Assembly (NCBI RefSeq): GCF_964340395.1
Contig: NW_027554288.1
Span: 243,501-307,500 of the forward strand
DNA from: Glandiceps talaboti
Taxonomy: Eukaryota; Hemichordata; Enteropneusta; Spengelidae
Direction of reading: 5' to 3'
DNA: 64,000 nucleotides
Made by a program: the position numbers and the translations under genes. Each line of letters opens with the position of its first letter. The stretch's first letter is position 1. Of this stretch, positions 1-12,336 are shown piece by piece. The notes beneath the pieces are model-generated. The model saw only the letters and a list, made by a program, of their open reading frames with translations, was not told where the DNA came from and made no database searches.

Positions 1-401
1 CCATGACATGTTTTATTTTGTTTCATTTTTAGCTTAATGTAGTTTAAAGTCTTTCCTTAGATGTGGTATCACCTAATGCATAGACTAAATTTGTAACGAC
101 TTGTCAGATATAACTATATATATAAATAATTTCATCGACTTGGGTAACACGTTTCACACAAAAAGTTGTAGTTTTCTATCAAAACTGATAATTGCAAACA
201 TTTTTAACGTTAGTGCCTGTTTAGCTATTGTTGTCAATATTCCATTGTAATCATCTTATCTTTATGTCAACCACTCTGCAATCAATGTTGTTTTGTAACT
301 AAAATATTGTTTTATTATTAGCAATGAACTACTTATTGATACACTTACCAATGATTCATTTATAGGCAATGATCTGATTTATGTACTAAGTATACACTTA
401 C

Positions 402-497
402 CCAATCTGATTCATCTTTATAATTGACATCATAACCATTATCCAAGTAGAATTTAACCTTCTCTATATCTCCACTCTTAACAGCATCAATGAGATC
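402..497 (-). CDS. internal coding exon, ankyrin-repeat protein
   Basis: On the minus strand a 96-nt open segment lies between a canonical acceptor (TATATTAG, plus-strand 498 onward) and a canonical donor GTAAGT (plus 396-401). It encodes 32 residues starting DLIDAVKSGDIEKVKFYL and ending NYKDESDW. The pattern (LIDAVKSGD, then a second helix, then NGYDVN) is that of an ankyrin repeat, here the first repeat of a protein. It starts and ends in phase 0, which matches the phase of the 30-nt first exon at 10755-10784. Joined, they read as a short N-terminal tail followed directly by the first ankyrin repeat. Ankyrin repeats mediate protein-protein contacts, so the partner and pathway cannot be given. 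The remaining exons lie left of the window. Splice borders and motif are seen; the link to the far exon is inferred from phase and strand. Confidence 0.75.
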
Positions 498-1895
498 CTA
501 ATATAAAACAAACATATACAATGATTAGACTAATTTACACCAGTTTCACAAAATCATGTCAAAATTACATTAAAAATATGCTTACTGCAAACCCAGTGTT
601 AAAGTGACCAAATTAATGAGGATTAGGTATTTATTTTGAATTTTTAATTTATACAACAACTTTACCGTATTTTCTAATTGAAAAAAAAAATAATGTGAAA
701 TAATATCTACCAATTCCTTGTTTGTAACTCTGTAAATTGAAAATCAATAAAATATGTCTAAAATGTTTGTTATTATGCAAAAAAATAACAAAGTGTTTAC
801 ACTTTTTTCATCTTTTTTCATCTTTTTGTAATCAAATGAGTTACAAACAAGGTTTTGGTATTTATAATATGTTATTTCACATTATTTGTTAAATTAGGAA
901 AACACAGTAAAGTTGTATTATAAATTAAAAATCCAAAATAAATACCTAATTCTCATCCATATGGCCACTTTAATAATATCTTAATATTTCCTTTTAGACA
1001 ACATTTAAATATATATATCAAAAATATACATAAGGTAGCTGCCTATTTTATCATTCACACAAATGATATTATGTAATATTATATGATTAATATGTCATTT
1101 ATATCAATCTATTTTAATTAATATCAATCCATATAAAACAAACTTTTTTGTCACTTCAATTCAAACATATGATTATTGTAAAACACAGGTAGGGTTGATT
1201 TGAACAGTTTGATTTGAGATCAATATCATTTTGTCAAATCAGAACAAACTGGAAAGACTTTACGTAATGGTATGATACAAATCATTAGATTAGCTTTGTA
1301 GATCAAATGATTTATAAAGGTTATAAGACACAAATAGTTCAAAGTTGTTTTAGCATTAAGTTTTCAATCTGTCAAAATCTAGTTAAAGCTGGCCACTAGG
1401 TGGCGGTATGGTCAGCAGATTAGTCAGCTGTAACAATGAATATCATTCTGATGAGGATCGTCTACAAGACAGATCAAAAGCTCAATGCTAAAAACATTTT
1501 GAACTGCTTGTGCGTTATATCATTATGTAATACATTCACAATGCTAAAACATGTAACATTAAAAAGCTATATTGATGATGGACAACTGATATATACTCTG
1601 TGTAAATTAGAATATTAACACATGTATCTGTGTTATGGTTTCTAAGAATTACTAGACTGTGAGATATGACATGACGTTCCGCCCTCACTGGCCTCTGATG
1701 TGTGAGGGCGCCCCATCTAGGTGTACCTTACAGACTAAAGAATTACATGATTATACATATTTACAAAGTTTGAGGAAATTTAAATCTGACCATGTCATCA
1801 GATACATTTATATATTTACAAGATATGTATTCATGTATGACGTCATTGTACTACACCAAACCATTTCACAGCTACAGACTTTATTGTTTCAGGGT

Positions 1896-2091
1896 TGGGG
1901 ATGTAGCTGCCTGCTGGGGGTGTAGCTGCCTGCTGGGGCAGGGGGTGTAGTTGCCTGGGGTGTAGCTGCCTGCTGGGGGGGGGGGGGGGGGGTTGTAGCT
2001 GCCTGCTGGTGGGTTGTAGCTGCCTGCTGGGTGGTGTTGCTGCCTGCTGGGGGGTGTAGCTGCCTGCTGGGAGGGGGGAGTAGCTCCCTCA
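1896..2091. repeat. G-rich minisatellite, about 20-bp unit
   Basis: About nine imperfect copies of a unit containing GTAGCTGCCTGCTGGGGG, with an uninterrupted G run near 1975-1992. The strongly G-rich strand with several G tracts could fold into G-quadruplexes; this is inference. The minus-strand ORF through it is an artefact of the repeat. Confidence 0.85.
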
Positions 2092-2432
2092 ATGGCAAGG
2101 GGCTACAGACTTTAAATGGATAGATGTACTTAAATAAATTAGTGACAATGGCATTATAGCACAAATCTATAATAATCACATCCTCAAAGAGCTTTACAAT
2201 TATTACTCCATGGCACAGACCTATAGTGGCACAATGGCCCTTTACTTCCTCAACTCCCTGGGGAGCATACAATCAGCCTCTATAAGTGCATGGGATTAAA
2301 GCATTCACATTCATTTCAACATCTATCCTACCATGTCCCCAATTAATACAGCTAGGTTAACCAAAGCGCAATTGTGGTTCAAATCTTACCCAAGAATTTT
2401 AGTCATTCAGAAACAAATGCCAGCAACGGGCT

Positions 2433-2612
2433 CAACCCTGCAACCTGCAGATTCCTAGCCAGCCACTCTAAACATTCAACCATCATGACTCTACAACCTG
2501 CAACCTGCAGATTCCTAGCCAGCCACTCTAAACATTCAACCATCATGACTCTACAACCTGCAACCTGCAGATTTCTAGCCAGCCACTCTAAACATTCAAC
2601 CATCATGACAGC
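2433..2612. repeat. 60-bp tandem repeat, three units
   Basis: Three near-identical 60-bp units containing CCTGCAACCTGCAG and TCTAAACATTCAACCATCAT. Each unit is a multiple of three, which explains the periodic ORFs on both strands; I do not regard these as genes. Confidence 0.9.
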
Positions 2613-3160
2613 ACATCTATCCACTTGCCTTATACCAATGATGTTATTGTAAAATACATATATATATATATCGCTAGTTCATTGTTGCTATGAGTATAGT
2701 CTACATTGTAGTAGCTTTAGCATATACGTGTTCACCTGCCAAATGTTTAATTTGCCTACACAACCCTTTTGTTACATTCCCAACATACGCCATCAATTGG
2801 AGGTTGCTTATGGGTGAGGTATCAATATTTTGGCATGTGAGTTCACTTTTGGATATTTAAATAACAGGCCTAGGTTGCCAAGCAACCTTAAACAGATGTT
2901 AATCTTTACGCCATTGACACTGACATGTGAAGTAGCCCATAAAAGATTTAATGATTTCATTACATCAATAAAACAAGAATCTTACATTTCCAGGTTGAAG
3001 TCAAAGCATTTTGTAATACAACAAATCACATTTTCAAACGTAAAATACACATTTCTGATGCGATCATTTTCATTTGAACAATTTCCCAATTAGACAATCG
3101 AAGTAACATGACCACCAAATATTAAAGCAATTGGTCTAGCAGTTTTTTACTTTAAGTTGT

Positions 3161-3189
3161 TTACACACACACACACTCACACACACACA

Positions 3190-3237
<48 letters not shown>

Positions 3238-3250
3238 TACACACACACAG
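3161..3250. repeat. (CA)n microsatellite inside dispersed element
   Basis: Mostly CACACA with a few CTCA interruptions, ending in ACAGAGAGACAGACACTTAGC. It sits directly before the conserved 3' segment of the dispersed element (GCGATCCCTACAGCACTACT ... TCAGTTGT). Confidence 0.95.
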
Positions 3251-3734
3251 AGAGACAGACACTTAGCGATCCCTACAGCACTACTGAACCTTATCAATTC
3301 AGTTGTACTAAAAATGAGTTAAAGGGGAACACCACTCAGTGAAATAATTGTATTTCCTGAGAGTTTTTTGGTTTTAGATGACAATTTGTATAGTCACGAT
3401 GACTCTTGGTTCCTTTTTAGTCTTCAATGGACAAACTAATAATATTGGTGTGCATCCTAAGTTCAACGGCAAGAGGCTGGGTAACCAAGCCTACAGACTT
3501 TAAATGGATAGATGTATTTAAATAAATTGGTGACAATGGCATTATAGCACAATGGCGTTATAGCATATAATCCATTGCAGCCTCTATTAGTGCATGGGAT
3601 TAAAGCATTCACATTCATTTCAACATCTATCCTACCAGGTCCCCAATTAATACAGCTAGGTTAACCAAAGCGCAATTGTGGTTCAAATCTTACCCAAGAA
3701 CTTTAGTCATTCAGAAACAAATGCCAGCAACGGG

Positions 3735-3972
3735 CTCAACCCTACAACCTGCAGATTCCTAGCCAGCCACTCTAAACATTCAACCATCATGACCCTACAA
3801 CCTGCAACCTGCAGATTTCTAGCCAGCCACTCTAAACATTCAACCATCATGACTCTACAACCTGCAACCTGCAGATTTCTAGCCAGCCACTCTAAACATT
3901 CAACCATCATGACTCTACAACCTGCAACCTGCAGATTCCTAGCCAGCCACTCTAAACATTCAACCATCATGA
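3735..3972. repeat. 60-bp tandem repeat, four units
   Basis: The same 60-bp unit as at 2433-2612, but with four copies in the second duplicate. Confidence 0.9.
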
Positions 3973-4509
3973 CAGCACATCTATCCACTTGCCTTTTACC
4001 AATGATGTTATTGTACAATATATATATATCACTAATTCATTGTTGCTATGAGTATAGTCTACATTGTAGTAGCTTTAGCATATATGTGTTCACCTGCCAA
4101 ATGTTTAATTTGCCTACACAACCCTGTTGTTATATTCCCCACATACGCCATCAATTGGAGGTTGCTGTGGGTGAGGTATCAATATTTTAGCATGTGAGTT
4201 CACTTTTGGATATTAACAGACCTGTGTTGCCAAGCAACCTTAAACAGATGTTAATCTTTACGCCATTGACATTGATGTGTGAAGTAGAGCCCATAAAAGA
4301 TTTAATGATTTCATTACATCAATAAAACAAGAATCTTACATTTCCAGGCTGAAGTCAAAGCATTTTGTAATACAACAAATCACATTTCCAAATGTAAAAT
4401 TTCTGATGCGATCATTTTCATTTGAACAATTTCCTAACTAGTCAACCGAAGTAACATGACCACCAAATATCAAAGCAATTGGTCTAGCAGTTTTTTACTT
4501 TCAGTTGTT

Positions 4510-4581
4510 CACACACACACACACACACACACACACATTCTCACTCACACACACACACATCCACACATCCTCACTCACACA

Positions 4582-4621
<40 letters not shown>
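4510..4621. repeat. (CA)n microsatellite, duplicate copy
   Basis: Equivalent of 3161-3250 in the second duplicate, longer and broken by TCTCACTC and CATCCTCACTC interruptions. Confidence 0.95.
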
Positions 4622-4623
<2 letters not shown>

Positions 4624-4918
4624 TACTTAGCAATCCCTACAGCCCTACTGAACTTTATCAATTCAGTTGTGCTAAAAATGAGTTAAAGGGGAACACCACT
4701 CAGTGAAATAATGGTATTTCCTGAGAGTTTTTTGGTTTTAGATGACAATTTGTATAGTCATGATGACTCTTGGTTCCTTTTAAGTCTTCAATGGGCAAAC
4801 TAATAATATTGGTGTGCATCCAAAGTTCACAAAAATACATTCATTTCTCCAGTAACACCACTTTTCTGGATTGGAACCGTTAAAGGGGCATGGTCTGAAA
4901 CGTCTATCTTTTTTCTTT

Positions 4919-4922
4919 CTTT

Positions 4923-4966
<44 letters not shown>

Positions 4967-4977
4967 GGGGGGGGGGT
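4919..4977. repeat. poly(T) tract followed by G run
   Basis: More than 35 consecutive T residues followed by about 11 G. This may be an old retroposon tail in inverse orientation, but no body is recognised. Confidence 0.85.
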
Positions 4978-5933
4978 TATTTTTTGTTACCTGTATGTAC
5001 CACTGACTGTAACTTGTTTAATGGTCAGTAATTTATATGCAAAGCCTATACCCTGTTATCTAATGTATTCTATACTAAGGAATACCATAATATTCTTTTA
5101 TACTTACAGTATCACAGTAGTTTATAGAGTGAGAATTTTGCAAGCAACTACCAGTCATTACACAAATAGCAGTGAATGGCTGTTTATTTGACGAATCAAA
5201 ATTGTGTATTCTCCTACCTCTTATTATGTTGTGACTCACATTTATACAATTACCGATAGTTGATTGCATACTTTTCAGGATGAATGTCATTATATCAAAT
5301 GACAGTTCCAAAAAATAATTCCAGTTGTAGCTAGTTTAGCTTTAATAATTTATCAACTTTTGTAGAACAGTCTATGACAACTTGCTGCTTACACTTGATT
5401 CTAGGCAGTCAGAAGTACAGAGCTCAGGTTAGACTAATGAGGTTACAACAAGCAATTTTGAAAACACCAACTTTTGAGGTGCTTTTCTCACAAATGTTTA
5501 GCCACAGAATCAAGGCAAATAAGGATTGTGTATTTTGGTTATATCCCATAACCAAACTTCAAAATCCCAAATTGCCCGGATTCTAGGCCAACAAATATAT
5601 GACGATATCGTATCTGGAGTATCCAGCTTTCAGTACAGGTATTACAAAATTGGCCATAAAGATGAACTCAGTGGTACCTTAACAGAGATAGTATTACAAA
5701 CATTGATTGGTGGAATGAGTGTTGTATGTCAATTGGCCATAAATATAAACTCAATGATACCTTGACAAAGATAGTATTACAAACACTGATTGGTTAAACA
5801 AGTGTTGTGTAGTCAATCACCTGACAAGTAAACTGGGTACTGTACTTGTAATTCTATACTGATAAACCTGAAATGTCATATTTAAATTTTGTCATCTAAT
5901 CTGATTTGTCACCTTTAATTCAGGCTGGGGATA

Positions 5934-7021
5934 TTAAAGGGGAATACCACTCCAGGAAATGAAGACATTTATGTAAACTTTGAGTTGTAGTTAGACATTG
6001 TATGAGTTTACATCACTTACATTACACATAATTAACTAAAATTAAAAAGTAAAAATTATTGACTATCTATTGTTTATTGGTAGCCCTTATTAACACACAT
6101 GATTTGTCTCATTGTAAACCTAAAAAAAATCTTGATTTTTCATTCACTTTGGTGTTCAATGTCAAAAACCTGTGGATTAATGATCTGCAAATATTATCTA
6201 ATATGTAAATATTTGGACACAAAGTCTTGGTTTTTAGTGGTCATGTATATGGTAAACATATGGTAATTTGATATATCTGTATGATATGCAAACAGTGAAA
6301 GTATCATATTACATGATTACATGTGTCTAAACTGACCAAGTATGACCTGGTATAACCATATATCTTTCAAATCAAAATGAAACTGATCCCAAAAATATGC
6401 AAATCTGTCACATGACGTCATTAAATATTCAAAATTGCTTTCGATACACCAAAATCATAGCATTCTTGCTATTTTATCAGTATTTTACAAGTTTTGCTCA
6501 AATTTCATGTAAAAATCCTGGTTTTCTTGGGGCAAACGGTCAAATGTACATACTATCACAGAATGGGTGTGTGACTCCCTAGCTTACTCATATCTGATAG
6601 CTGGCCCCTCAGTAAAGGCTTCAAACTTTGAGTTATGTTAACCTGTTATAACTAACTTGGAGTTTAATACCTCATCGTGTGGATAATTCTCGTCAACCAG
6701 TGCTCAAAGAGTCAACAGACATGAATTGTCTCATGGCCTATCCTCATAAATATGGAATGGTTGAACATTGCGTGCTCATTAGTATTGATCACATGTACAT
6801 ATACACATTTTAGACCAAAACCAGTCCCTTGGGAGAAATTTTGGTCTCATAATTTTTAAATGTTTTTGAATTTGTTATCCTTTTCCAAATTTGAAGGAAA
6901 ATGTGGTCAACTTTCTTTTTTATTTTTCCAAGATTAAGTGATGTAAAATCTTAAATTGACTGACTACAACTCAAAGTTTACATAAATTTCTACATTTCCT
7001 GGAGTGGCATTCCCCTTTTAA
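5934..7021. mobile_element. TTAA-flanked MITE with about 60-bp terminal inverted repeats
   Basis: The left end reads TTAAAGGGGAATACCACTCC and continues through AGGAAATGAAGACATTTATG to AACTTTGAGTTGTAGT (5934-5998). The right end is its near-perfect reverse complement: ACTACAACTCAAAGTTTAC ... GGAGTGGCATTCCCCTTTTAA (6960-7021). Both ends abut TTAA, giving a TTAA target duplication. The interior (about 960 bp) has no long ORF, so the element is non-autonomous. TTAA targets are typical of piggyBac and Kolobok superfamilies; the AAAGGGGAA-type end favours Kolobok, from memory and unverified. Confidence 0.85.
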
Positions 7022-7159
7022 GTACACAATACATGGAAAAAAATTATTTACTTTTTTAGTTTATTTCATATTGTTGAACTGGAAAAATACAGATATTAAT
7101 CTTTATAAATAGATATTTCAATACACTACATCTCCCAAAGAAATTTGTATAAGACTTGT

Positions 7160-7322
7160 TTTGATTATTTGGCTGTTTCTATGGGCGTGGTCTTGTTGCT
7201 AGGCACATTTGCATACATGTTTAAATGTTTATTCATTTGTCTTTCAATTCCTGACCCACCAAATATCATGGCAATCGGTTCAGCGGTTTTTAACTTATAT
7301 AAGTTGTTTACACTCACATCCA

Positions 7323-7357
<35 letters not shown>

Positions 7358-7425
7358 AGATGCCAAGCGATCCCTATAGAACTACTGAACCTCAGTTCAG
7401 TTGTGCTAAAAACTAGACACAATCA
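7160..7425 (+). mobile_element. dispersed microsatellite-bearing repeat, truncated copy
   Basis: It contains the family hallmarks in order: TTTGGCTGTTTCTATGGGCG, TTGCTAGGCACATTTGCATA, a CACCAAATATCATGGCAATCGG segment, a (CAGA)n tract at about 7326-7361, then CCAAGCGATCCCTATAGAAC and the terminal CAGTTGTGCTAAAAA. The middle is deleted compared with the copy at 16406-17752. No coding capacity. Confidence 0.75.
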
Positions 7426-8568
7426 ATGTTGCTGGAGTTTTTATAGTTCATTTTAAACTCAGATAAAATTAAGAATGTGATATTAGTGATATGGATTTTA
7501 GACTATCTAGGATAAGTTTATCAGACTGCCATGCCTCCATCTTGTGAGAAATTATCACATTGAAGGTGTAGTCCAGTGTCCATCAGTTACACCTTCATTT
7601 CTGTACAGTGGCATAATAATTAAACCAAAGACCATCCCTAGTTTTACTTAAATCCACATAAACATTCTCACACCATAGTTAATATAACTAATAAACCTGT
7701 TTACAGATAAAGAGCCAAGCTACACCCTGAGACCATTTGTGGTAGTTATATCTTTATATGATATATGTTATTCTTCTCAAAAATAAGATTCATGGTAAAT
7801 AATACAAGTACTGTGAATGGCACCACACACAATTACATTTTTGTCAGTTACTAACAGTATGCTGAGTGTGGGTACATGTAGTTAAAGAGTTTAGGATTTT
7901 CAAAATCCAAACTGTGATACATAGTAATCATTCTACTGAAAACAATGGTTTTAGAATTTGTAACAGAGAGAGTGGTGATAGCATAGCAGTAAATATCAAT
8001 ATTAATGTCTTGATATTGGGTTATATGCCTTCAATGCAAGGATATAATCAACACTATGCGTAGCGGAGTGCTGATTGTATCTTTACACCAAAGGCATATA
8101 ACAAAAGATCCAAGCTCTAATATTTGTATTACATGTCTCTAAAGATATTAGGTTCATATGATAAATTTCATGTCAGAAACATTAAAAAAAGAATACAACT
8201 TGAATATTTGTCAATGTAACATGTGGTGTTTGAATATATGATGCATTAATAAATTACAGTATAGACTAAACTAAAATCAAACTACAACTCTTTTTGTATA
8301 TCAACCTGGAACTATTTCGGCAAAGTGCAATAAAGTTCATATTTGTTGAGAAAGATATACTGCTAGATGGAAATTCTGCTGTAAAAACTACTTACAGGTT
8401 ACACTACTGAATGACATCACAACTATATCTATATGTACTATTACGGCAACAGTTTGTAACTTAGTAAAGTAAAGTTATCTTGTCTGTAGAGCGTGGTGTA
8501 ATCTCCTGCATCCATCACAATATGACTGGATAAATACAGTTAATCATAAAAAGTGAAACAACATCATT

Positions 8569-8775
8569 TTACATGTATGTATGTATATATGTATGTATGT
8601 GTGTGTGTGTGTATGTATGTATGTGTGTATGGATGTATAGATGGATATATGTATATATATATATATATATATGTGTGTATGTATGTATGTGTGTGTGTGT
8701 ATGTATGTATGTGTGTATGTATGTATGTGTGTGTGTATGTATGTATGTGTGTATGGATGTATGGATGGATATATG

Positions 8776-8850
<75 letters not shown>

Positions 8851-8861
8851 ATATCTATCTA
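8569..8861. repeat. (TATG)n/(TG)n/(TA)n compound microsatellite
   Basis: About 290 bp of TATG, TGTG and TATA units. It contains a duplicated block: GGATGTATAGATGGATATATG near 8630 recurs near 8752. Its overlapping ORFs rich in Cys, Val and Tyr are repeat artefacts. Confidence 0.95.
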
Positions 8862-8874
8862 TAGAACCCTAAAA

Positions 8875-9260
8875 GAATAAAAGTAGCGCCAATGGCATTG
8901 TAGGACAACTGTATTTGGCTGTTGCTATGGCGTGGTCTTGTTGCTAGGCATATTTGCATACATTTGTTTATCTTTATTCTCATACCTACCCATCCACATT
9001 CTTTGTAATATGCATCATCATTTCAGTGTTGTCAACAATAACTGTAGAATAACCCTCCATCCCCTCCATCCCCACCGTTCACCATACAGTTTCAAGATAT
9101 AAGTTTTTGACCCAAATTGAGATTTTACACCTAATTTGCATATCACTGATGGGATCATCATGTTGTGAATACACTTTCATCTACACATCCCCTGATGCAT
9201 CCCCATTAACTTTCAGCTGAATCTGCTAACTAGTTTGGAAGTATAGATATCGAAGTAAAG
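8875..9260 (+). mobile_element. dispersed microsatellite-bearing repeat, 5' part
   Basis: It begins AAAAGTAGCGCCAATGGCAT and TGTAGGACAACTGTATTTGG, then CTGTTGCTATGGCGTGGTC and TTGCTAGGCATATTTGCATA. This is the 5' end of the same family as 33325-34140. It follows the 8569-8861 microsatellite directly, so two family members may lie head to tail. It fades out before 9300. Confidence 0.65.
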
Positions 9261-10754
9261 AAGTATATAGGCATTAATATTGCATGTATAGTAAAGTCAA
9301 CGGTATGTTAGAGAAATTTAGGTGGTCATACTTAGTGTATAAAATAGAAACTGGAATCTGATGAGATGTGGTGATTTGTAGTGTCAATGACATGTAGTGT
9401 CCAAAATAGAAAGTGTATTAATCCATTCTGACAAGTTCAAACTGACAAGTAGAATAATTTAGATTAACTTCTTTTATAAACTATCTATGAAGATTACCAT
9501 AACAAAACATTGAATTTCACCTTTGTCCCAAAGTGCAATATACATGTACAATGTAAGTGAAGCATTAATTGTGAAACAGCCAAGCATTTATATGACATGT
9601 TCTGTAACTAGTGTGGTAGCTAAATATTAAATATATGTATATGTATACGTATAGTTATGTTTGACCTCTTACGTCAAGTAATATTAAAGAACTGATGCAA
9701 GAAACAGGGACAAAAACAAATATTTACATGTACCATATTTCAGACAAGGCTATATGTCATTGTAGACAGGGATTTTTTTATTTCATCACCATCCAAAACA
9801 CGGTGACCCCCCCCCCCATCCACAATTTTCAAAACAGCATGACCCCCCTGCCAATTTCAAAGACAGGGTGACTCCCCCCCCCCCACCAATCCACCCCCAC
9901 CCCCATCCCCCGGCCGAAGAAACTGACCGATCCCTTACTTATTTACCCTGCAACTACCTCAATACCTACTAAGTATTTTACATCATCAAGTAGCGATAAT
10001 TTTAAGCTGCACTTTATGACTACTCAATCCAAAAACAACAAAATCATGTGATAAATTTTCATTGGCCCTTTTCAAAATGATTGCATTCCTGCTACACGCT
10101 TATTCATAGTAAATCCTTTCATGTCGTGTTCAGACATTCACACTCTCCTACAAATTGTGAAATGCAGAGGATATCGAGAACGATATACATGTATGTGAAA
10201 CATCACACAAGTAAAGTTACACAATAAACAGTCGTGTCCTGCTTTGACCCCAGATGACCCAGTTTCACGTGACTGGTGATTTACTGACCTAACGAGGTGA
10301 GGTTAGACATGTTACGTGTGAATGACAATAATAAGTGCAATGCCAAGTACGTCTGATATTATGGGATACTAAGGTACAAATCTTACTCCCCTGAAATGTA
10401 GCTAAGTCCATCTAGGCCATTGTAAGTACTACGGGTACAAGTCCACTGCATTCGATCACGCCATGACTACTAGTATTAAATGTACCAGTACACGTTGGAG
10501 ATATCTCTCCCCAACGTTCATGGTCTAACGTTACGCTAATATTCTCCTAGATACGTTGTATTGTGTGCCGCGTATATTTTGCACACTTACTTTATTAGCA
10601 TAAAAGGAATGGACGGTACAAACTGTCTGTATAAGTTTTAGAAGTTGAACAAAGTTGTACACGAGTTGCCGCTCTCAGCGCCATTCACAACAAACCTGCA
10701 GTGTGTGTTTATAGTTATACATAATACAAATCGTAACATCATAAAGACACTTAC

Positions 10755-10784
10755 CCATGGCCTCTTTTCTTGACTGAGTTCCAT
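10755..10784 (-). CDS. first coding exon (MELSQEKRPW) of the ankyrin-repeat gene
   Basis: Reading the minus strand, an ATG with A at -3 (GTAAATATGG) opens ten codons, MELSQEKRPW, that run straight into a perfect donor GTAAGT (plus-strand 10749-10754). Phase is 0. The next phase-0 exon I can see on the same strand is the ankyrin exon at 402-497, giving an intron of 10,257 bp. A short charged leader before the first ankyrin repeat is common in small ankyrin proteins. An unrecognised small exon inside the intron cannot be excluded. The pairing is an inference; the ATG and donor are seen directly. Confidence 0.6.
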
Positions 10785-10960
10785 ATTTACCACTTCACCC
10801 TGACCCTGTTCAAAACGCAGTAAATCTTACAAACTTGAAGACGACCACACAGGCTACCATCATCACACCGGGTCCTTGGAAATTAGGTCAACTGTTTAAC
10901 CCGGAAATATTGTTGTGGACACGTGATCGGCAAACGCGTACGTTATACCATGGGGAAGAC
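10785..10960 (-). promoter_or_regulatory. probable 5' UTR and promoter of the minus-strand ankyrin gene
   Basis: This is the sequence directly upstream of the minus-strand start codon at 10784. From about 10.55 kb to 11.1 kb the DNA is more GC-rich and contains more CG dinucleotides than the surrounding intron and intergenic DNA, as expected at an invertebrate promoter. I see no convincing TATA box at a fixed distance. The transcription start cannot be placed. Confidence 0.3.
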
Positions 10961-12276
10961 AGTGTGTACTATTACCCAATGAGTAGTACATGTCTGGATC
11001 GGTGATGTCATATCTTTTTAGTCAGCCGGTCAGAGGTTACGCGCGTTTGTTCTTATATCATCACTCCACCGACAGTCTGGACATTCGTCTGCGCAGCCTG
11101 TCTGCGCATATCTATCGTGCATTAACGTTGAAATCCTACTTCGGTCTAAATATTCATAGAATTTGATGCTTTTATAGAGTTTGAATTTTTAAATACAACA
11201 TAACAAACATTATTATGAGTAAGGCTCTCTGAGAATCCCTCAAAATTATGAGTTGGTTTGTGTAGGGAAACTATACGTCCCCGGATCGGTAATACTTGAT
11301 CCTTTTTGTTAAACATTTCATAAAACGAACTTTAGGGGTCTCTTCATCAGTCACAGTTGTTGTGATAAATAATCATTCCCATATTTATTTGCCCAAAGTT
11401 TAATTTGTTCATCAAACAGAAATACCAGTATTTCTACATTCCTAAACTATTATCTAGGTTTTTTGCTCACAGATTTTTTAATTCAGAATGTTTTAATTTA
11501 GTGCTGACTCATAGTTTGTCTTTTCAGTTCTTGTTTCGTGTTTGTGTTATGATTGGTCTCCATTCCTAACTTCCTGCATGGTCGAGCACGTCAATCATGC
11601 AATCATTGTGTATGGTACCGGTTCGTGGCTTACGGGCCCTGGCGGGGGGGGGGCAACTCCCATAGACGGATATACGGGGAGGGTCCGCGCGAAAGGGGTC
11701 GTTTTTTATGCTGGTGAATATCAGAAAGGGTATACTTTTTTCATGAAGTGTTGGTATCAAAAAGGGTCTGTAAATTAGACTATGCAATCTGGAAGCGTTT
11801 CAACCTGTTTTTCTCCCTTGAAAACCTCTCTCGTCGCTCATGCCACTTGATGAGGTACATACGAACATGCAGTATATTTTAGCATTTATACCCACAGACA
11901 GTGACAATTAGTCAGGAAGTGTGAGTAAATATCGGTAAATGTTGGTTAATAAGACATGTAGACTGTAGTTTTTGTTTACTGATGTCTATTACAACCACTA
12001 CCAATGTATTTTTTCACAATGCTGTTGAGTTTTATTCACCTAGTGACTACGCTCGTCATAGGCTTAGTGCTAACCATTACTCCTTATGACGTCATAAAAT
12101 CCCGTGGTCTAGGTGGGACCGGAAATACCCGAAAACTCTCGAAGTAAATCCGAAGGGAACTGACTGAAAAAGGGTCATTTTAAGGTGTTTGCAGACGCTT
12201 TTCAAAAGTTTTAAAACCAGAATGTATTTCACAAAAATGTTGTCTAGCAAATTAGCGATAGTGAATGTGAGCATTT
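10961..12276. other. intergenic, no supported gene
   Basis: Mixed-composition DNA with a short G run at 11643-11652. Overlapping 60-78 codon ORFs on both strands near 11.55-11.8 kb show no recognisable motif or splice context. Confidence 0.5.
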
Positions 12277-12336
12277 TTAATCACCTTTAATAAACAACAA
12301 GTCAAAACAGTTATAAATACTATCTGGATCTAATAC

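Larger units (their letters stand above)
2100..3465. repeat. tandem segmental duplication, copy 1
   Basis: It starts near TACAGACTTTAAATGGATAG and ends near GGTGTGCATCC. The same order of sequence recurs at 3488-4828: 60-bp repeats, ATATAT tract, a TTTAATGATTTCATTACATC segment, CA microsatellite, then TTAAAGGGGAACACCACTC. The offset is about 1388 bp at the left and 1363 bp at the right, the difference coming from repeat copy-number changes. Confidence 0.85.
3488..4828. repeat. tandem segmental duplication, copy 2
   Basis: Second copy of the 2100-3465 segment, adjacent to it in the same orientation. It has four instead of three 60-bp units, a longer and more interrupted CA tract, and a few deletions, for example beside the lysine-rich AT segment near 4210. 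Confidence 0.85.
498..10754 (-). other. long first intron of the ankyrin gene, filled with repeats
   Basis: This is the interval between the two minus-strand coding exons. It contains a G-rich 20-bp minisatellite, a 1.36-kb tandem duplication, a TTAA MITE, two copies of a microsatellite-bearing dispersed element, and simple repeats. Stretches 500-1890, 5000-5930, 7430-8560 and 9260-10540 are AT-rich with no coding signal that I can support. Confidence 0.55.

Noticed and set aside
2374-4190. Periodic ORFs on both strands with PATCRFLASHSKHSTIMT or VECLEWLARNLQVAG units
   Set aside because: Each 60-bp unit is a multiple of three, so frames stay open; there is no independent sign of coding.
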